NCBI RefSeq assembly: GCF_014268885.2
Contig: NZ_CP077095.1
Coordinates: 939,001 to 1,003,000, forward strand
DNA length: 64,000 nt
Direction: 5' to 3'
From: Pseudomonas xantholysinigenes
GTDB lineage: Bacteria; Pseudomonadota; Gammaproteobacteria; Pseudomonadales; Pseudomonadaceae
Below are positions 48,146 to 59,284 of the stretch, in pieces. The notes below the pieces were generated by a model. That model saw only the letters and a program-made list of their open reading frames with translations, was not told the origin of the DNA and searched no databases. Every line of letters begins with the position of its first letter. Position 1 is the first letter of the stretch. The position numbers and the translations under genes are program-made.

Positions 48146-48330
48146 CAAAAAATCGCTCCAGGCAAAGAAGCCCATAAAAGCAGGTTGAAATTTCTTGCGC
48201 AATCTGGATAATTCTGCAGCTCTTCGCGTGGCGGAAGTGATGCACCACCATGACTGAAGAACCTTTGTCGAACATTGGCGTGCCCGACCCGAGCCCCCAA
48301 AAGCGTCAGCGTTCGGCTGCGCGCTTGCCC

Positions 48331-48359
48331 TTGGCAAGTTGTGCACTATCCAGTAAGAT
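48331..48359 (+). promoter_or_regulatory. Candidate sigma-70 promoter of rplM-rpsI
   Basis: TTGGCA (48331-48336), a 17-base spacer, TAAGAT (48354-48359). Start expected near 48366, leaving a leader of about 37 bases before rplM. Confidence 0.6.
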
Positions 48360-48402
48360 TCGCCGTCTATTTTTCGCTGGGCGGCCTCTGAGGCTTTAGA
48401 GA

Positions 48403-48831
48403 ATGAAAACTTTTACTGCTAAACCGGAAACAGTAAAGCGCGAGTGGTTCGTAGTCGACGCCGCTGGTCAGACCCTGGGTCGTCTGGCTACCGAAATCGC
48501 TAGCCGCCTGCGTGGCAAGCACAAGCCAGAATACACCCCTCACGTTGACACCGGCGACTACATCGTCGTCATCAACGCCGAGCAAATCCGTGTGACTGGT
48601 GCCAAGTCTTCCGACAAGATGTACTACTCCCACTCCGGCTTCCCGGGCGGTATCAAGGAAATCAACTTCGAGAAGTTGATCGCCAAGGCCCCTGAGCGTG
48701 TCATCGAAACCGCGGTCAAAGGCATGCTGCCGAAGAACCCGCTGGGTCGCGACATGTACCGCAAGCTGAAAGTGTACGCGGGTGCTGCTCACCCACACAC
48801 TGCTCAGCAGCCTCAAGAACTGAAGATCTAA
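48403..48831 (+). CDS. rplM: Ribosomal protein L13
   Basis: Large-subunit protein of 142 aa. Begins [20 protein letters not shown] and contains [20 protein letters not shown] and HSGFPGG, all family hallmarks. In E. coli L13 can act on its own leader. Fourteen bases before rpsI. Confidence 0.98.
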   Translation: MKTFTAKPETVKREWFVVDAAGQTLGRLATEIASRLRGKHKPEYTPHVDTGDYIVVINAEQIRVTGAKSSDKMYYSHSGFPGGIKEINFEKLIAKAPERVIETAVKGMLPKNPLGRDMYRKLKVYAGAAHPHTAQQPQELKI

Positions 48832-48845
48832 CGGGATAGTTCATT

Positions 48846-49238
48846 ATGTCGGCGACTCAAAACTACGGCACTGGCCGTCGCAAGACCGCAACCGCTCGCG
48901 TTTTCCTGCGTCCTGGTACCGGTAACATCTCCATCAACAACCGTTCCCTGGACGTGTTCTTCGGCCGCGAAACCGCTCGCATGGTTGTTCGCCAGCCGCT
49001 GGAACTGACCGAGACCGTTGAGAAGTTCGACATCTACGTCACCGTTTCCGGTGGTGGTGTCAGCGGTCAGGCCGGTGCGATCCGCCACGGTATCACCCGC
49101 GCCCTGATGGAATACGACGAAACCCTGCGTGGCGCTCTGCGTCGTGCTGGCTACGTCACCCGCGACGCTCGTGAAGTCGAGCGTAAGAAAGTGGGTCTGC
49201 GTAAAGCGCGTAAGCGTCCTCAGTACTCCAAGCGTTAA
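48846..49238 (+). CDS. rpsI: Ribosomal protein S9
   Basis: Small-subunit protein of 130 aa. Shows [26 protein letters not shown] and the C-terminal [12 protein letters not shown] tail that reaches the decoding site. Forms a two-gene operon with rplM and is followed by a strong terminator. Confidence 0.98.
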   Translation: MSATQNYGTGRRKTATARVFLRPGTGNISINNRSLDVFFGRETARMVVRQPLELTETVEKFDIYVTVSGGGVSGQAGAIRHGITRALMEYDETLRGALRRAGYVTRDAREVERKKVGLRKARKRPQYSKR

Positions 49239-49260
49239 TTTCGCTTCGGCAGTCGAAGAA

Positions 49261-49290
49261 GCCCGGTTCCTTTGGAACCGGGCTTTTTTT
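49261..49290 (+). terminator. Terminator of rplM-rpsI
   Basis: Perfect ten-base stem GCCCGGTTCC / GGAACCGGGC with a TTT loop and seven T. Confidence 0.96.
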
Positions 49291-49501
49291 ATGTCTTGAA
49301 CTAACCTGTCAGCTAGTCCGTGGCCGTTTGTCGCATAGACGCAGATCAAGCAAAGCGAGGGTAGTGCCCCGACGAGCGGGTAATCACCTTGTCAGTGTGT
49401 GGATTTGTTCCTTACCATGGCGACCAATTTTTAGCGCCACAGACGTACCTAAGTAGATGCCTGTTCAAAACAGGCCAAGCAAGCTGATGGGAGAGGACTG
49501 A

Positions 49502-50095
49502 ATGAGCAATGACGGCGTCAACGCAGGCCGGCGCCGCTTCCTCGTAGCCGCGACATCCGTGGTCGGGGCAGCGGGAGCAGTGGGGGCTGCGGTACCGTTC
49601 GTGGGGTCATGGTTTCCCAGTGCCAAGGCGAAAGCCGCAGGGGCACCGGTGAAGGTCAACATTGCCAAGGTCGAACCCGGGCAACAGATGGTGGCCGAAT
49701 GGCGCGGCCAACCTGTATTCATCGTGCGGCGAACGGATGAGATTCTCGCCAATCTGAAAAAGATCGAAGGTGATCTGTCCGACCCGCAGTCGAAGGCGTC
49801 GGTTCAGCCGACCTATGTCGACCCCGAGGTGCGCTCGATCAAGCCCGAGATTCTCATCCTGGTCGGCTTGTGCACGCACCTTGGCTGCTCGCCAACCTTC
49901 CGTCCCGAAGTGGCGCCCGCCGACCTGGGGCCGAAATGGGTGGGCGGTTATTTCTGCCCGTGCCACGGCTCCCACTACGACCTGGCCGGTCGCGTCTACA
50001 AGTCCCAGCCGGCGCCTCTCAACCTGCCAGTGCCACCGCACTCGTACGAGTCGGACGACATCATCGTCATCGGCGTCGATCAGGAGAACGCATGA
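49502..50095 (+). CDS. petA: Ubiquinol-cytochrome c reductase Rieske iron-sulfur subunit
   Basis: Periplasm-facing Rieske protein of complex III (197 aa). Twin-arginine signal RRRFLVAATS followed by a membrane helix. Cluster ligands lie in CTHLGCSP and CPCHGSHYD. Accepts electrons from ubiquinol and gives them to cytochrome c1. First gene of petABC; its stop overlaps the petB start region. The 211-base upstream gap has a weak TTGTCA-N17-TTACCA promoter-like pair and a small hairpin near 49460. Confidence 0.96.
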   Translation: MSNDGVNAGRRRFLVAATSVVGAAGAVGAAVPFVGSWFPSAKAKAAGAPVKVNIAKVEPGQQMVAEWRGQPVFIVRRTDEILANLKKIEGDLSDPQSKASVQPTYVDPEVRSIKPEILILVGLCTHLGCSPTFRPEVAPADLGPKWVGGYFCPCHGSHYDLAGRVYKSQPAPLNLPVPPHSYESDDIIVIGVDQENA

Positions 50096-51306
50096 TGAGC
50101 AAGTTCATGGAGTGGATCGATGCGCGCTTCCCCGCGACGAAGATGTGGGAAGAGCATCTGAGCAAGTATTACGCGCCCAAGAACTTCAACTTCCTGTATT
50201 TCTTCGGCTCCCTGGCACTGCTGGTGCTGGTCAACCAGATCGTCACCGGTGTGTGGCTGACCATGAGTTTCACCCCCTCGGCGGAAGAGGCCTTCGCCTC
50301 GGTCGAGTACATCATGCGTGACGTCGAATACGGCTGGATCCTGCGCTACCTGCACTCCACCGGCGCCTCGGCGTTCTTCATCGTGGTCTACCTGCACATG
50401 TTCCGCGGCCTGCTGTATGGCTCCTACCAGAAGCCCCGCGAGCTGGTCTGGCTGTTCGGCATGCTGATCTACCTGGCGCTGATGGCCGAGGCCTTCATGG
50501 GCTACCTGCTGCCATGGGGGCAGATGTCGTACTGGGGCGCCCAGGTGATCATCTCGCTGTTCGGCGCCATCCCGGTCATCGGTGACGACCTGACCCAGTG
50601 GATCCGTGGTGACTACCTGATCTCGGGTATCACCCTGAACCGCTTCTTCGCCCTGCATGTGGTGGCCCTGCCGATCGTGATCCTTGGTCTGGTGGTGCTG
50701 CATATCCTGGCCCTGCACGAAGTGGGGTCGAACAACCCCGATGGCGTGGACATCAAGAAGAAAAAGGACGAGAACGGCATTCCGCTGGACGGCATTCCGT
50801 TCCACCCGTACTACACCGTCAAGGACATCGTCGGCGTGGTGGTGTTCCTCTTCGTGTTCTGCGCGGTGGTGTTCTTCTTCCCGGAAATGGGTGGCTACTT
50901 CCTGGAAAAACCGAACTTCGAGCAGGCCAACGCGTTCAAGACCCCTGAGCATATCGCCCCGGTGTGGTACTTCACGCCGTTCTACGCGATCTTGCGCGCG
51001 GTGCCCGACAAGCTGTTCGGGGTCATCGCCATGGGTGCCGCGATCGCCGTGCTGTTCGTGTTGCCCTGGCTCGACCGCAGCCCTGTGCGCTCCATGCGCT
51101 ACAAGGGCCTGCTGAGCAAGCTCTTCCTGCTGGTGTTCTGCGTGGCCTTCATCATCCTCGGCGTGCTCGGCGTATTGGCGCCAACCCCGGGGCGTACCTT
51201 GCTGTCGCAGGTGTGCACGGTGTTGTACTTCGCCTACTTCCTGCTGATGCCGTTCTACACAAGGCTCGAGAAGACCAAACCGGTTCCGGAAAGGGTGACT
51301 GGCTGA
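50095..51306 (+). CDS. petB: Cytochrome b of the bc1 complex
   Basis: Inner-membrane subunit (403 aa, the same as in P. aeruginosa) carrying hemes bL and bH. Heme histidines lie in YLHSTGASAFF, VYLHMFRGL and FALHVVALPIV. The Q-site PEWY-type motif is replaced by the proteobacterial PVWYFTPFYA. AGGAG is eight bases from ATG 50095; ATG 50092 is a possible start one codon earlier. Overlaps petA and petC. Confidence 0.95.
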   Translation: MSKFMEWIDARFPATKMWEEHLSKYYAPKNFNFLYFFGSLALLVLVNQIVTGVWLTMSFTPSAEEAFASVEYIMRDVEYGWILRYLHSTGASAFFIVVYLHMFRGLLYGSYQKPRELVWLFGMLIYLALMAEAFMGYLLPWGQMSYWGAQVIISLFGAIPVIGDDLTQWIRGDYLISGITLNRFFALHVVALPIVILGLVVLHILALHEVGSNNPDGVDIKKKKDENGIPLDGIPFHPYYTVKDIVGVVVFLFVFCAVVFFFPEMGGYFLEKPNFEQANAFKTPEHIAPVWYFTPFYAILRAVPDKLFGVIAMGAAIAVLFVLPWLDRSPVRSMRYKGLLSKLFLLVFCVAFIILGVLGVLAPTPGRTLLSQVCTVLYFAYFLLMPFYTRLEKTKPVPERVTG

Positions 51307-52085
51307 TGAAAAAGTTGATTGCAGTATGCTTGCTGGCACTGATGCCTGGCCTGTCGTTCGCCGCCGAACATAGCCTGGAGCTGGACAAGGTCGATGTCGA
51401 CCTGACCGACAAGGCCGCGATGCAGGATGGCGCGCGCACCTTCGCCAACTATTGCATGGGTTGCCACAGTGCCAAGTTCCAGCGCTACGAGCGCGTGGCC
51501 GACGACCTGGGAATTCCCCATGAGGTGATGCTCGACAATCTGGTGTTCACCGGCGCCAAGATTGGCGACCACATGAAGATCGGCATGCAGCCCAACGACG
51601 CCAAGACCTGGTTCGGCGCGGCGCCGCCCGACCTGACCCTGGTCGCCCGGGTGCGTGGCAACGACTGGCTGTACACCTACCTGCGCAGCTTCTATGAAGA
51701 CAAGGCGCGGCCATACGGGGTGAACAACAAGGTCTTCCCCAATGTTGGCATGCCGAACGTGCTGGTCGGGCTGCAGGGCAACCAGGTGATCGGTTGCAAG
51801 CAGGTGCAGAGCGTGGTCGATGGCAAGAAGCAGTTCGACCCACTCACGGGCAGTCCGCTGACCCATGAGGCGTGTGACCAGCTGACCGTGGAGGAGAAAT
51901 CCGGTACCCTGACGCCCGAGCAGTTCGACGAGAAGGTCAAGAACCTGGTGACCTTCCTGGCCTATTCGGCCAACCCGGTCAAACTGGAAAGCCAGCGCAT
52001 CGGTACCTACGTGTTGCTGTTCCTGGCTTTCTTCTTCGTGTTCGCCTACTTGCTCAAGCGCGAATACTGGAAGGACGTGCACTGA
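51306..52085 (+). CDS. petC: Cytochrome c1
   Basis: Heme-c subunit of complex III (259 aa). Signal peptide ends LSFAAE; heme site CMGCH; distal ligand Met probably in the VGMPNVL region; one C-terminal anchor helix (YVLLFLAFFFVFAYLL) ending KREYWKDVH. Its ATG shares a base with the petB stop (TGATG). A very strong terminator follows. Confidence 0.95.
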   Translation: MKKLIAVCLLALMPGLSFAAEHSLELDKVDVDLTDKAAMQDGARTFANYCMGCHSAKFQRYERVADDLGIPHEVMLDNLVFTGAKIGDHMKIGMQPNDAKTWFGAAPPDLTLVARVRGNDWLYTYLRSFYEDKARPYGVNNKVFPNVGMPNVLVGLQGNQVIGCKQVQSVVDGKKQFDPLTGSPLTHEACDQLTVEEKSGTLTPEQFDEKVKNLVTFLAYSANPVKLESQRIGTYVLLFLAFFFVFAYLLKREYWKDVH

Positions 52086-52111
52086 TCACGCAGTAGTTTC
52101 TGGTAGTTGAA

Positions 52112-52161
52112 CGCGCCCGGGGCGCACTGGCAGGTCTGCCGGTGCGCCCCGGGCGCGTTTT
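52112..52161 (+). terminator. Terminator of petABC
   Basis: Perfect 16-base stem from CGCGCCCGGGGCGCAC (52112-52127) to its complement (52142-52157), a small inner hairpin GGCAGGTCTGCC, then TTTT. Confidence 0.93.
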
Positions 52162-52203
52162 CATTTACAGTTTCATTAAGCATCCCGTGCGAGGAGGCGC
52201 TAC

Positions 52204-52827
52204 ATGGGCGCGACCAACAGGTTAGCCTGCTATTCCGACCCCGCTGATCATTACTCCCATCGGGTCCGCCTGGTGCTCGCCGAGAAAGGCGTCACCGTGC
52301 AGATCATCGATGTTGCCGCTGATCGCCTGCCGCCCAAGCTGGTCGAAGTCAATCCTTACGGCAGTCTGCCGACCCTGGTCGATCGCGACCTGGCGCTGTA
52401 CGAGTCGACCGTGGTCATGGAATACCTCGAGGAGCGTTACCCGCACCCCGCGCTGATGCCGGTATACCCGGTGGCGCGTGGCAACAGCCGCCTGTTGATG
52501 CACCGCATCCAGCGTGACTGGTGCAGCCTGGCCGACACCGTGCTCGATACGCGCAACAGTGAAGCGGCGCGGGCCCAGGCGCGCAAGGAGCTGCGTGAGA
52601 GCCTGACCGGCGTGGCGCCGCTGTTTGGTGAGATGCCGTGCTTCATGAGCGAGGAGCAAAGCCTGGTCGATTGTTGTCTACTGCCCATCCTCTGGCGATT
52701 GCCGGTGATGGGTATCGAACTGCCGCGGCAAGCCAAGCCGCTGCTGGATTACATGGAGCGACAGTTCGCCCGCGAGCCTTTCCAGGCGAGCCTGTCCGCT
52801 GCCGAACGTGAAATGCGCAAGGTTTAA
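52204..52827 (+). CDS. sspA: Stringent starvation protein A
   Basis: GST-like fold protein (207 aa) that binds RNA polymerase and alters transcription under starvation. Thioredoxin-like start [19 protein letters not shown], then [19 protein letters not shown]. The sequence lacks catalytic GST residues, as in the family. AGGAGG precedes ATG 52204. sspB follows 12 bases later. Confidence 0.96.
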   Translation: MGATNRLACYSDPADHYSHRVRLVLAEKGVTVQIIDVAADRLPPKLVEVNPYGSLPTLVDRDLALYESTVVMEYLEERYPHPALMPVYPVARGNSRLLMHRIQRDWCSLADTVLDTRNSEAARAQARKELRESLTGVAPLFGEMPCFMSEEQSLVDCCLLPILWRLPVMGIELPRQAKPLLDYMERQFAREPFQASLSAAEREMRKV

Positions 52828-52839
52828 GAGGAGCCGTTG

Positions 52840-53271
52840 ATGAACTCCAGTCGCCCCTATATGGTTCGTTCGCTGTACGAGTGGATCGTCGACAACGATT
52901 GCACCCCCCATATGCTGGTCAATGCCGAGTACCCGTCGGTCCAGGTGCCGCAAGGTTTCGCCAGTGATGGCCAGATCGTCTTGAACATCTCTCCCAGCGC
53001 CGTGCGCAACCTGCACATGGACAACGAGGCGGTGAGCTTCGAAGGGCGTTTTGGGGGTGTCTCCCACTCGCTCTACGTGCCTTGCGGTGCGATCCTGGGT
53101 ATCTACGCCCGGGAGAACGGCCAGGGCATGGTCTTCGAGCTGGAGCCGCCGCTGGATGATGAGGATGACCTCGACGACGAGAGTGTCGAGCCGGATGACC
53201 AGGGGCCGCCGGAAGGTGGTGGTCAACCGCCGCGACCCAGCGGTCGGCCGAGCCTTAAGGTGGTCAAGTAA
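52840..53271 (+). CDS. sspB: SspB, ClpXP adaptor
   Basis: Specificity factor (143 aa) that delivers ssrA-tagged proteins to ClpXP. N-terminal domain MNSSRPYMVRSLYEWIVDN with LVNAEYPSVQVP binds the tag. An acidic, proline-rich linker ends in the ClpX-binding tail RPSLKVVK. AAGAGGAG selects ATG 52840 over the TTG just upstream. Confidence 0.95.
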   Translation: MNSSRPYMVRSLYEWIVDNDCTPHMLVNAEYPSVQVPQGFASDGQIVLNISPSAVRNLHMDNEAVSFEGRFGGVSHSLYVPCGAILGIYARENGQGMVFELEPPLDDEDDLDDESVEPDDQGPPEGGGQPPRPSGRPSLKVVK

Positions 53272-53272
53272 C

Positions 53273-53304
53273 AAAAAAGGCGATCCGGATGGATCGCCTT
53301 TTTT
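53273..53304. terminator. Bidirectional terminator between sspB and the YgdI-like gene
   Basis: Perfect 14-base stem AAAAAAGGCGATCC / GGATCGCCTTTTTT with loop GGAT. Serves both converging genes. Confidence 0.95.
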
Positions 53305-53317
53305 GTGTTCGCTCGGA

Positions 53318-53536
53318 TCACAGGTCCTTGATGGTCTGTACCTGGTCCTTGTTGATGCGGGTCGGCTTGCCGTCGAGTTGCTTGAACTCGTAGAAGCCGG
53401 AGTTGCGATCATAGTGCGGGGTGTCGGTGGTCTGCAGCTCGCGGCCGTCGTTGAGGACGATGACGCTTGGGGTGGAGCAGCCGGCCAGGGTGGCGAAGGC
53501 GCCGATCAGCAGGGTGGGCAGCAACAACTTCTTCAT
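53318..53536 (-). CDS. YgdI/YgdR-family small lipoprotein
   Basis: Lipoprotein of 72 aa: signal MKKLLLPTLLIGAFATLAGC with the lipobox at its end, then an SH3-like domain (VIVLNDGRELQTTDTPHYD, GFYEFKQLDGK). The role of the family is unknown. A longer open frame reaches upstream, but MKKLLLP with the lipobox defines the start. Follows dolP at 46 bases, probably in the same operon. Confidence 0.9.
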   Translation of the reverse strand: MKKLLLPTLLIGAFATLAGCSTPSVIVLNDGRELQTTDTPHYDRNSGFYEFKQLDGKPTRINKDQVQTIKDL

Positions 53537-53582
53537 GGGTGTTTCCTGGTGGGGTTGGTTCGCCGGCAGGCCGGCGAAAGGG

Positions 53583-55210
<1,628 letters not shown>

Positions 55211-55211
<1 letters not shown>

Positions 55212-57028
55212 CAGCGCGGGGTGTCCGGCAGGCGCTTGACCTGGCCGCCGGCGAACTCGGCCCACGGCAACTGGCGCTCGACGCGCTGGCTGGCGTTCAT
55301 GCTCAGGCTGCCGGACAAGCCTTCGATACGGTTGTCCGGCAGTGCCTTGAGTTGGCCCAGGCGTGGCGCCAGGCTGTAGGCGTCGACACCCATGGCGTAC
55401 AGGCGGCCGAGGCTGCCGGCCGCTTGCGGCCACTGCTGCACGACCTGCTGGCGCAGGCTGTTGCTGGTGTCGAGCAGCCATGGCGTTTCGCAGAAGCGGA
55501 TGCCGGTCATGTCGTTGTACTGGTTGACGTCGCCACTGGCGCTGTACAGGTTGGAAGTGGCGTACACCGGCACGTCGCCTGCGTACTGGAAGTTCAGGGT
55601 CGGCTTGATCTGCTGGGCCTGCTGCGGGGTCGAGGCGAGGAAGATGAAGTCGATGTCCTGGCGGCGCGACGGCTGCGCGGCGATGTTGCCGCCCACGGTG
55701 CTCTGCAGGCTCTTGGCGCGGGCTTCGCTTTGGCGCAGCTGGAACAGCTGGGCGATCTGCTGGGCGAGGGCGACGGGCTGGGCGATGCGCTCGGCGGCCA
55801 GCAGGGTGCCGCCATTGCTTTCCCAATCCTGGCGGAAGGCAGCCAGCACGCGGTCGCCCCATTCACCGCTCGGCACCAGTGCCACGGCACGGACCATGCC
55901 GTCGGCACGGGCGCGGCGGGCGACTTCGCGGGCTTCGTCTTCAGCGGCCAGGCCGAACTGGAACAGCTGTGGCGGGGCTTTCTGGCCGGCGTCGGCGTAG
56001 TTCAGCGCCAGGGTGGTGATCGGCAGCTGCGGGTAGGCGGCGAGCTTTTTCACCAGGGGTTTTTCCAGCGGGCCGACCACCAGTTGCACGCCGGCGGCCT
56101 GGGCCTGGCGATAGAAGTCGTCGAGCGAGGTGATGCGCGAGCTGTCGAACACCTGCACCGCCGGTGCCGGCTGGCCGCCTTGCTGGGCCTGGAAGTGGGC
56201 AGCCATGAAACCGTCGCGCAGGGCGCGGGCGACACCGGCCAGCGGGCCTTCCTGGGGCAGCAGCAGGGCGATCTTGGTCAGCGGTTGGCTGGCCAGCTCC
56301 TTGAGTTTGACCAGGGCCATGGGCAGCTGTTTGGCGGCCGGGTGGTCCGGGTGCTGGTTGCGCCAGGTGTCGATGGCGGCCTGTTGTTGCTCGAGGGTAC
56401 CGGCGCTTTTCACGGCGAAGGCCAGGCTGGTCCAGCCGGCCAGGGTTTCGTTGGCGGCTGGCTGCTGCAGTTGCTCGGCGGGCAGTGAGGCGACCAGGGC
56501 CCAGATCGCATCATTGTTGCTGGCGGCGGCCTGGCCACTGAGCAGTGGGGTCAGTGCCACGCGCTGCTGGGCGGCGGCCAGGGCCTGGCCGTCAGCCTCG
56601 AGGGCGGCGGCATGTACGCTGTAGGTGCGCACTTGCTGCTCGTCCGGCAGCTCGCCGACCCGCTGCAGGCTGGGGTGGGCGAGGGCGGTCAGGGCGGCCT
56701 TGGGCTGGTTGCGGCTCATGGCGAGCTCGGCGGCCAGGGTCGAGGCGAACACTTGCTGGGCGGGCTTGAGCGGCTCCAGCGGCACTTGCTCGAGGATGTG
56801 CGCCGCACGGGGGAAATCCTTCTGCTTGTAAGCCAGGTCGGCGGCGCTCAGGCGCAGCAGGGCCGCGTCCTCGGCAGACTTGCTGGAAGCCGCCTTCTCG
56901 AGCAGCTGCTCGATGCTGGCGTCCGGGGTGCGTGGCAGTTCGCCCAGGCTGGATGAGGGCGAGCTGGCGCAGGCTGCCAGCAGGGCGGCGAGGCAGAGGG
57001 CTGTGAGCAGCCGCAGGCAAGCGATCAT
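55211..57028 (-). CDS. lpoA: LpoA, lipoprotein activator of PBP1a
   Basis: Outer-membrane lipoprotein of 605 aa. Lipobox LAAC near residue 20, an N-terminal TPR-like helical domain (residues about 30-250), and a C-terminal periplasmic-binding-protein fold (TKIALLLPQEGPLAGVARALRDG). LpoA reaches through peptidoglycan and stimulates PBP1a. AGGACC precedes ATG 57028. Divergent from rsmI, as in many gamma-proteobacteria. Confidence 0.93.
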
Positions 57029-57217
57029 GTAAAGGTCCTATTACTCGATCAAGTTGGCCGGCAATTGTACCCAAGCCTCGCGTCCGGTGCGATCTTGCCG
57101 ACGGTGAACCTTCACTATAGGTGGCTGGTGGGCGGCGCATGGCGAAGTTCTTTGCGCCCTGTTGCCAGCGCTCGGGCTACAATGGCGCACTTTGATCCGT
57201 GAATGCAGGTGTGCGCA

Positions 57218-58093
57218 GTGACTGATGTTGCAGGGGTTTCCAATTCCGCGTTGGGCAAGTTGTATGTCGTGGCCACGCCCATCGGCAACCTCGATGACAT
57301 GAGTGCGCGGGCGCTGAAAGTCTTGGCGCAGGTCAGCCTGATCGCCGCGGAGGACACGCGCCACTCGGTGCGCTTGCTCCAGCATTTCGGCATCGACACG
57401 CCGTTGGCGGCGTGTCACGAACACAACGAGCGTGACGAGGGCGGTCGCTTCATCACCCGCTTGCTGGCGGGGGAAGATGTGGCGTTGGTGTCCGATGCCG
57501 GAACGCCGCTGATCTCCGATCCTGGCTATCACCTGGTGCGCCAGGCGCGCGCCGCTGGGGTCCAGGTGGTGCCGGTGCCGGGCGCCTGTGCTTTGATCGC
57601 CGGGTTGTCGGCGGCCGGGTTGCCGTCGGATCGCTTTATTTTCGAAGGCTTCCTGCCGGCCAAGGCCGCCGGGCGTCGGGCGCGCCTGGAGCAGGTCAGG
57701 GAAGAGCCGCGCACCTTGATCTTCTATGAGGCGCCGCACCGTATCCTGGAGTGCCTGCAGGACATGGAAGCGGTATTCGGCGGCGAGCGCCCAGCGGTGC
57801 TGGCCCGCGAGATCACCAAGACCTTCGAGACCCTCAAGGGCTTGCCGCTGGCCGAGTTGCGCGCGTTCGTGGAGGGCGACAGCAACCAGCAGCGTGGCGA
57901 GTGCGTGGTGTTGGTGGCGGGCTGGAGCGCCCCGGAAGGCGAGCAGGCGATCAGTGCCGAGGCTCAGCGCGTGCTGGACTTGCTGCTGGCCGAGATGCCG
58001 CTGAAAAAAGCCGCGGCGTTGGCGGCGGAAATCACCGGTGTGCGCAAGAACCTGCTCTACCAGCTGGCGCTGGAGAAACAGAAGGTCGACTAA
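57218..58093 (+). CDS. rsmI: RsmI, 16S rRNA C1402 2'-O-methyltransferase
   Basis: Methyltransferase of 291 aa acting on C1402 in the decoding centre together with RsmH, encoded nearby. Family motifs: LYVVATPIGNLDDMS, AEDTRHSVRLLQHF, VSDAGTPLISDPGY, FYEAPHRI. ATG 57203 is in frame, but AGGTG at 57207-57211 fits GTG 57218, giving an N-terminus closer to relatives. Confidence 0.94.
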   Translation: MTDVAGVSNSALGKLYVVATPIGNLDDMSARALKVLAQVSLIAAEDTRHSVRLLQHFGIDTPLAACHEHNERDEGGRFITRLLAGEDVALVSDAGTPLISDPGYHLVRQARAAGVQVVPVPGACALIAGLSAAGLPSDRFIFEGFLPAKAAGRRARLEQVREEPRTLIFYEAPHRILECLQDMEAVFGGERPAVLAREITKTFETLKGLPLAELRAFVEGDSNQQRGECVVLVAGWSAPEGEQAISAEAQRVLDLLLAEMPLKKAAALAAEITGVRKNLLYQLALEKQKVD

Positions 58094-58122
58094 TGGCGTA
58101 ATGACATTGTTTGTCGTCTCGC

Positions 58123-58151
58123 TTGTTCTCTGCCGCATGTCCCGGTAACCT
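58123..58151 (+). promoter_or_regulatory. Candidate promoter of rnpB
   Basis: TTGTTC (58123-58128), 17 bases, TAACCT (58146-58151). The RNA would begin about ten bases later at 58161, where the RNase P sequence starts. Confidence 0.5.
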
Positions 58152-58160
58152 TGGCGGCGG

Positions 58161-58521
58161 AGAGTCGATCGGACAGTCGCTGCCGTCTTTTGTTCCGCAA
58201 GAGGCGGGGGAGGAAAGTCCGGGCTCCATAGGGCAGAGTGCCAGGTAACGCCTGGGAGGCGCGAGCCTACGGAAAGTGCCACAGAAAACAACCGCCTAAG
58301 CACTTCGGTGCCGGTAAGGGTGAAAAGGTGCGGTAAGAGCGCACCGCACGGCTGGCAACAGTCCGTGGCTAGGTAAACCCCACTCGGAGCAAGACCAAAT
58401 AGGGTTCCATACGGCGTGGCCCGCGTCGGAACCGGGTAGGTTGCTAGAGGCGTCCAGTGATGGCCGTCGTAGAGGAATGACTGTCCTCGACAAAACCCGG
58501 CTTACAGATCGACTCTCCACC
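58161..58521 (+). ncRNA. rnpB: RNase P RNA (M1, bacterial type A)
   Basis: Catalytic RNA that matures tRNA 5' ends. It begins AGAGTCGATCGGACAGTCGC and ends TACAGATCGACTCT, the two ends pairing as helix P1 (AGAGTCGATC / GATCGACTCT). Universal signatures are GAGGAAAGTCCGGGCTCC near 58211-58228, AGGGTGAAAAGGTGCGGTAAGA in the specificity domain, and AGAGGAATGACTGTC near the 3' end. The exact 3' end is set by the P1 pairing. Confidence 0.96.
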
Positions 58522-58522
58522 T

Positions 58523-58828
58523 CTCCTTCCCTGCTTGAATCGATAGCAGATGTGTCCTGGTAATACCAAAAAGATCTTACTCTTAATAAATCACTTTAAG
58601 TTCGCACTCTATCCGCTTGAGTGTGTTTGATTTTTTCCGTCATTTTTCCTCCCTGGTATTCCTTCCGTCTTCCTTTGTTGCGCTAAATCGCCGTCCTGTA
58701 AGGGATTTCCTTATGAACGTGCCTTGACGGTGTGGCGGGCGGATTCCTATAGTGTGCGCAAGTGGCAGAAAGTGGGATGAAGTGGGTTTTCTGACACAAA
58801 AAAGCTAACATTGTGGGGAATCGCAGCC
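58523..58828 (+). promoter_or_regulatory. mraZp: Promoter region of the division and cell-wall cluster
   Basis: About 306 bases without a gene. Left part is AT-rich. A sigma-70-like promoter is at 58724-58753: TTGACG, 18 bases, TATAGT, with a start near 58760, directly ahead of the MraZ boxes. Confidence 0.65.
58762..58787 (+). promoter_or_regulatory. MraZ operator, three boxes
   Basis: GTGGCA, GTGGGA and GTGGGT at 58762, 58772 and 58782, exactly ten bases apart, just after the predicted start point. MraZ binds repeated TGGGN/GTGGG boxes in its own promoter, so this gives autoregulation of the cluster. Confidence 0.75.
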
Positions 58829-59284
58829 GTGTTCCGCGGAGCCAACGCCGTCAGCCTCGATGCCAAGGGCCGTCTCGCCATGCCGAGCCGGTACCGTGAC
58901 GAGCTCGATTCGCGTTGCAATGGTCAACTGATCGTGACCATCGACGCCGTAGACCCCTGCTTGTGTGTTTATCCCCTCGACGAGTGGGAACAGATAGAAG
59001 CCAAGTTGCGCGCCTTGCCATCGTTGCGTGAGGAAAACCGTCGCCTGCAGCGTTTGCTGATCGGCAATGCGGTGGACCTGGAGCTCGATGGCAGTGGGCG
59101 TTTCCTGGTGCCGCCCCGTTTGCGTGAGTACGCCAAGTTGGTCAAGAAGGCGATGCTGGTGGGGCAGCTGAACAAATTCCAGCTGTGGGATGAGGATGCC
59201 TGGAACGCGGTTTCGGCAGCCGATCTTGCAGCTATTCAACAACCGGGCGCCATGCCCGATGAATTGCGTGACCTGATCCTGTGA
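58829..59284 (+). CDS. mraZ: MraZ, transcriptional repressor of the dcw cluster
   Basis: DNA-binding protein of 151 aa with two AbrB-like SpoVT domains: [19 protein letters not shown] and [19 protein letters not shown], both with the DxxGR pattern. Start GTG 58829 gives [11 protein letters not shown], as in relatives; the six-codon extension upstream lacks a site. Overlaps rsmH by four bases. Confidence 0.95.
   Translation: MFRGANAVSLDAKGRLAMPSRYRDELDSRCNGQLIVTIDAVDPCLCVYPLDEWEQIEAKLRALPSLREENRRLQRLLIGNAVDLELDGSGRFLVPPRLREYAKLVKKAMLVGQLNKFQLWDEDAWNAVSAADLAAIQQPGAMPDELRDLIL

Noticed and set aside
57152..57183. Promoter for rsmI with TACAAT
   Set aside because: The -10 box is good, but no -35 hexamer lies at 16-18 bases; TTGCCA is only ten bases away.
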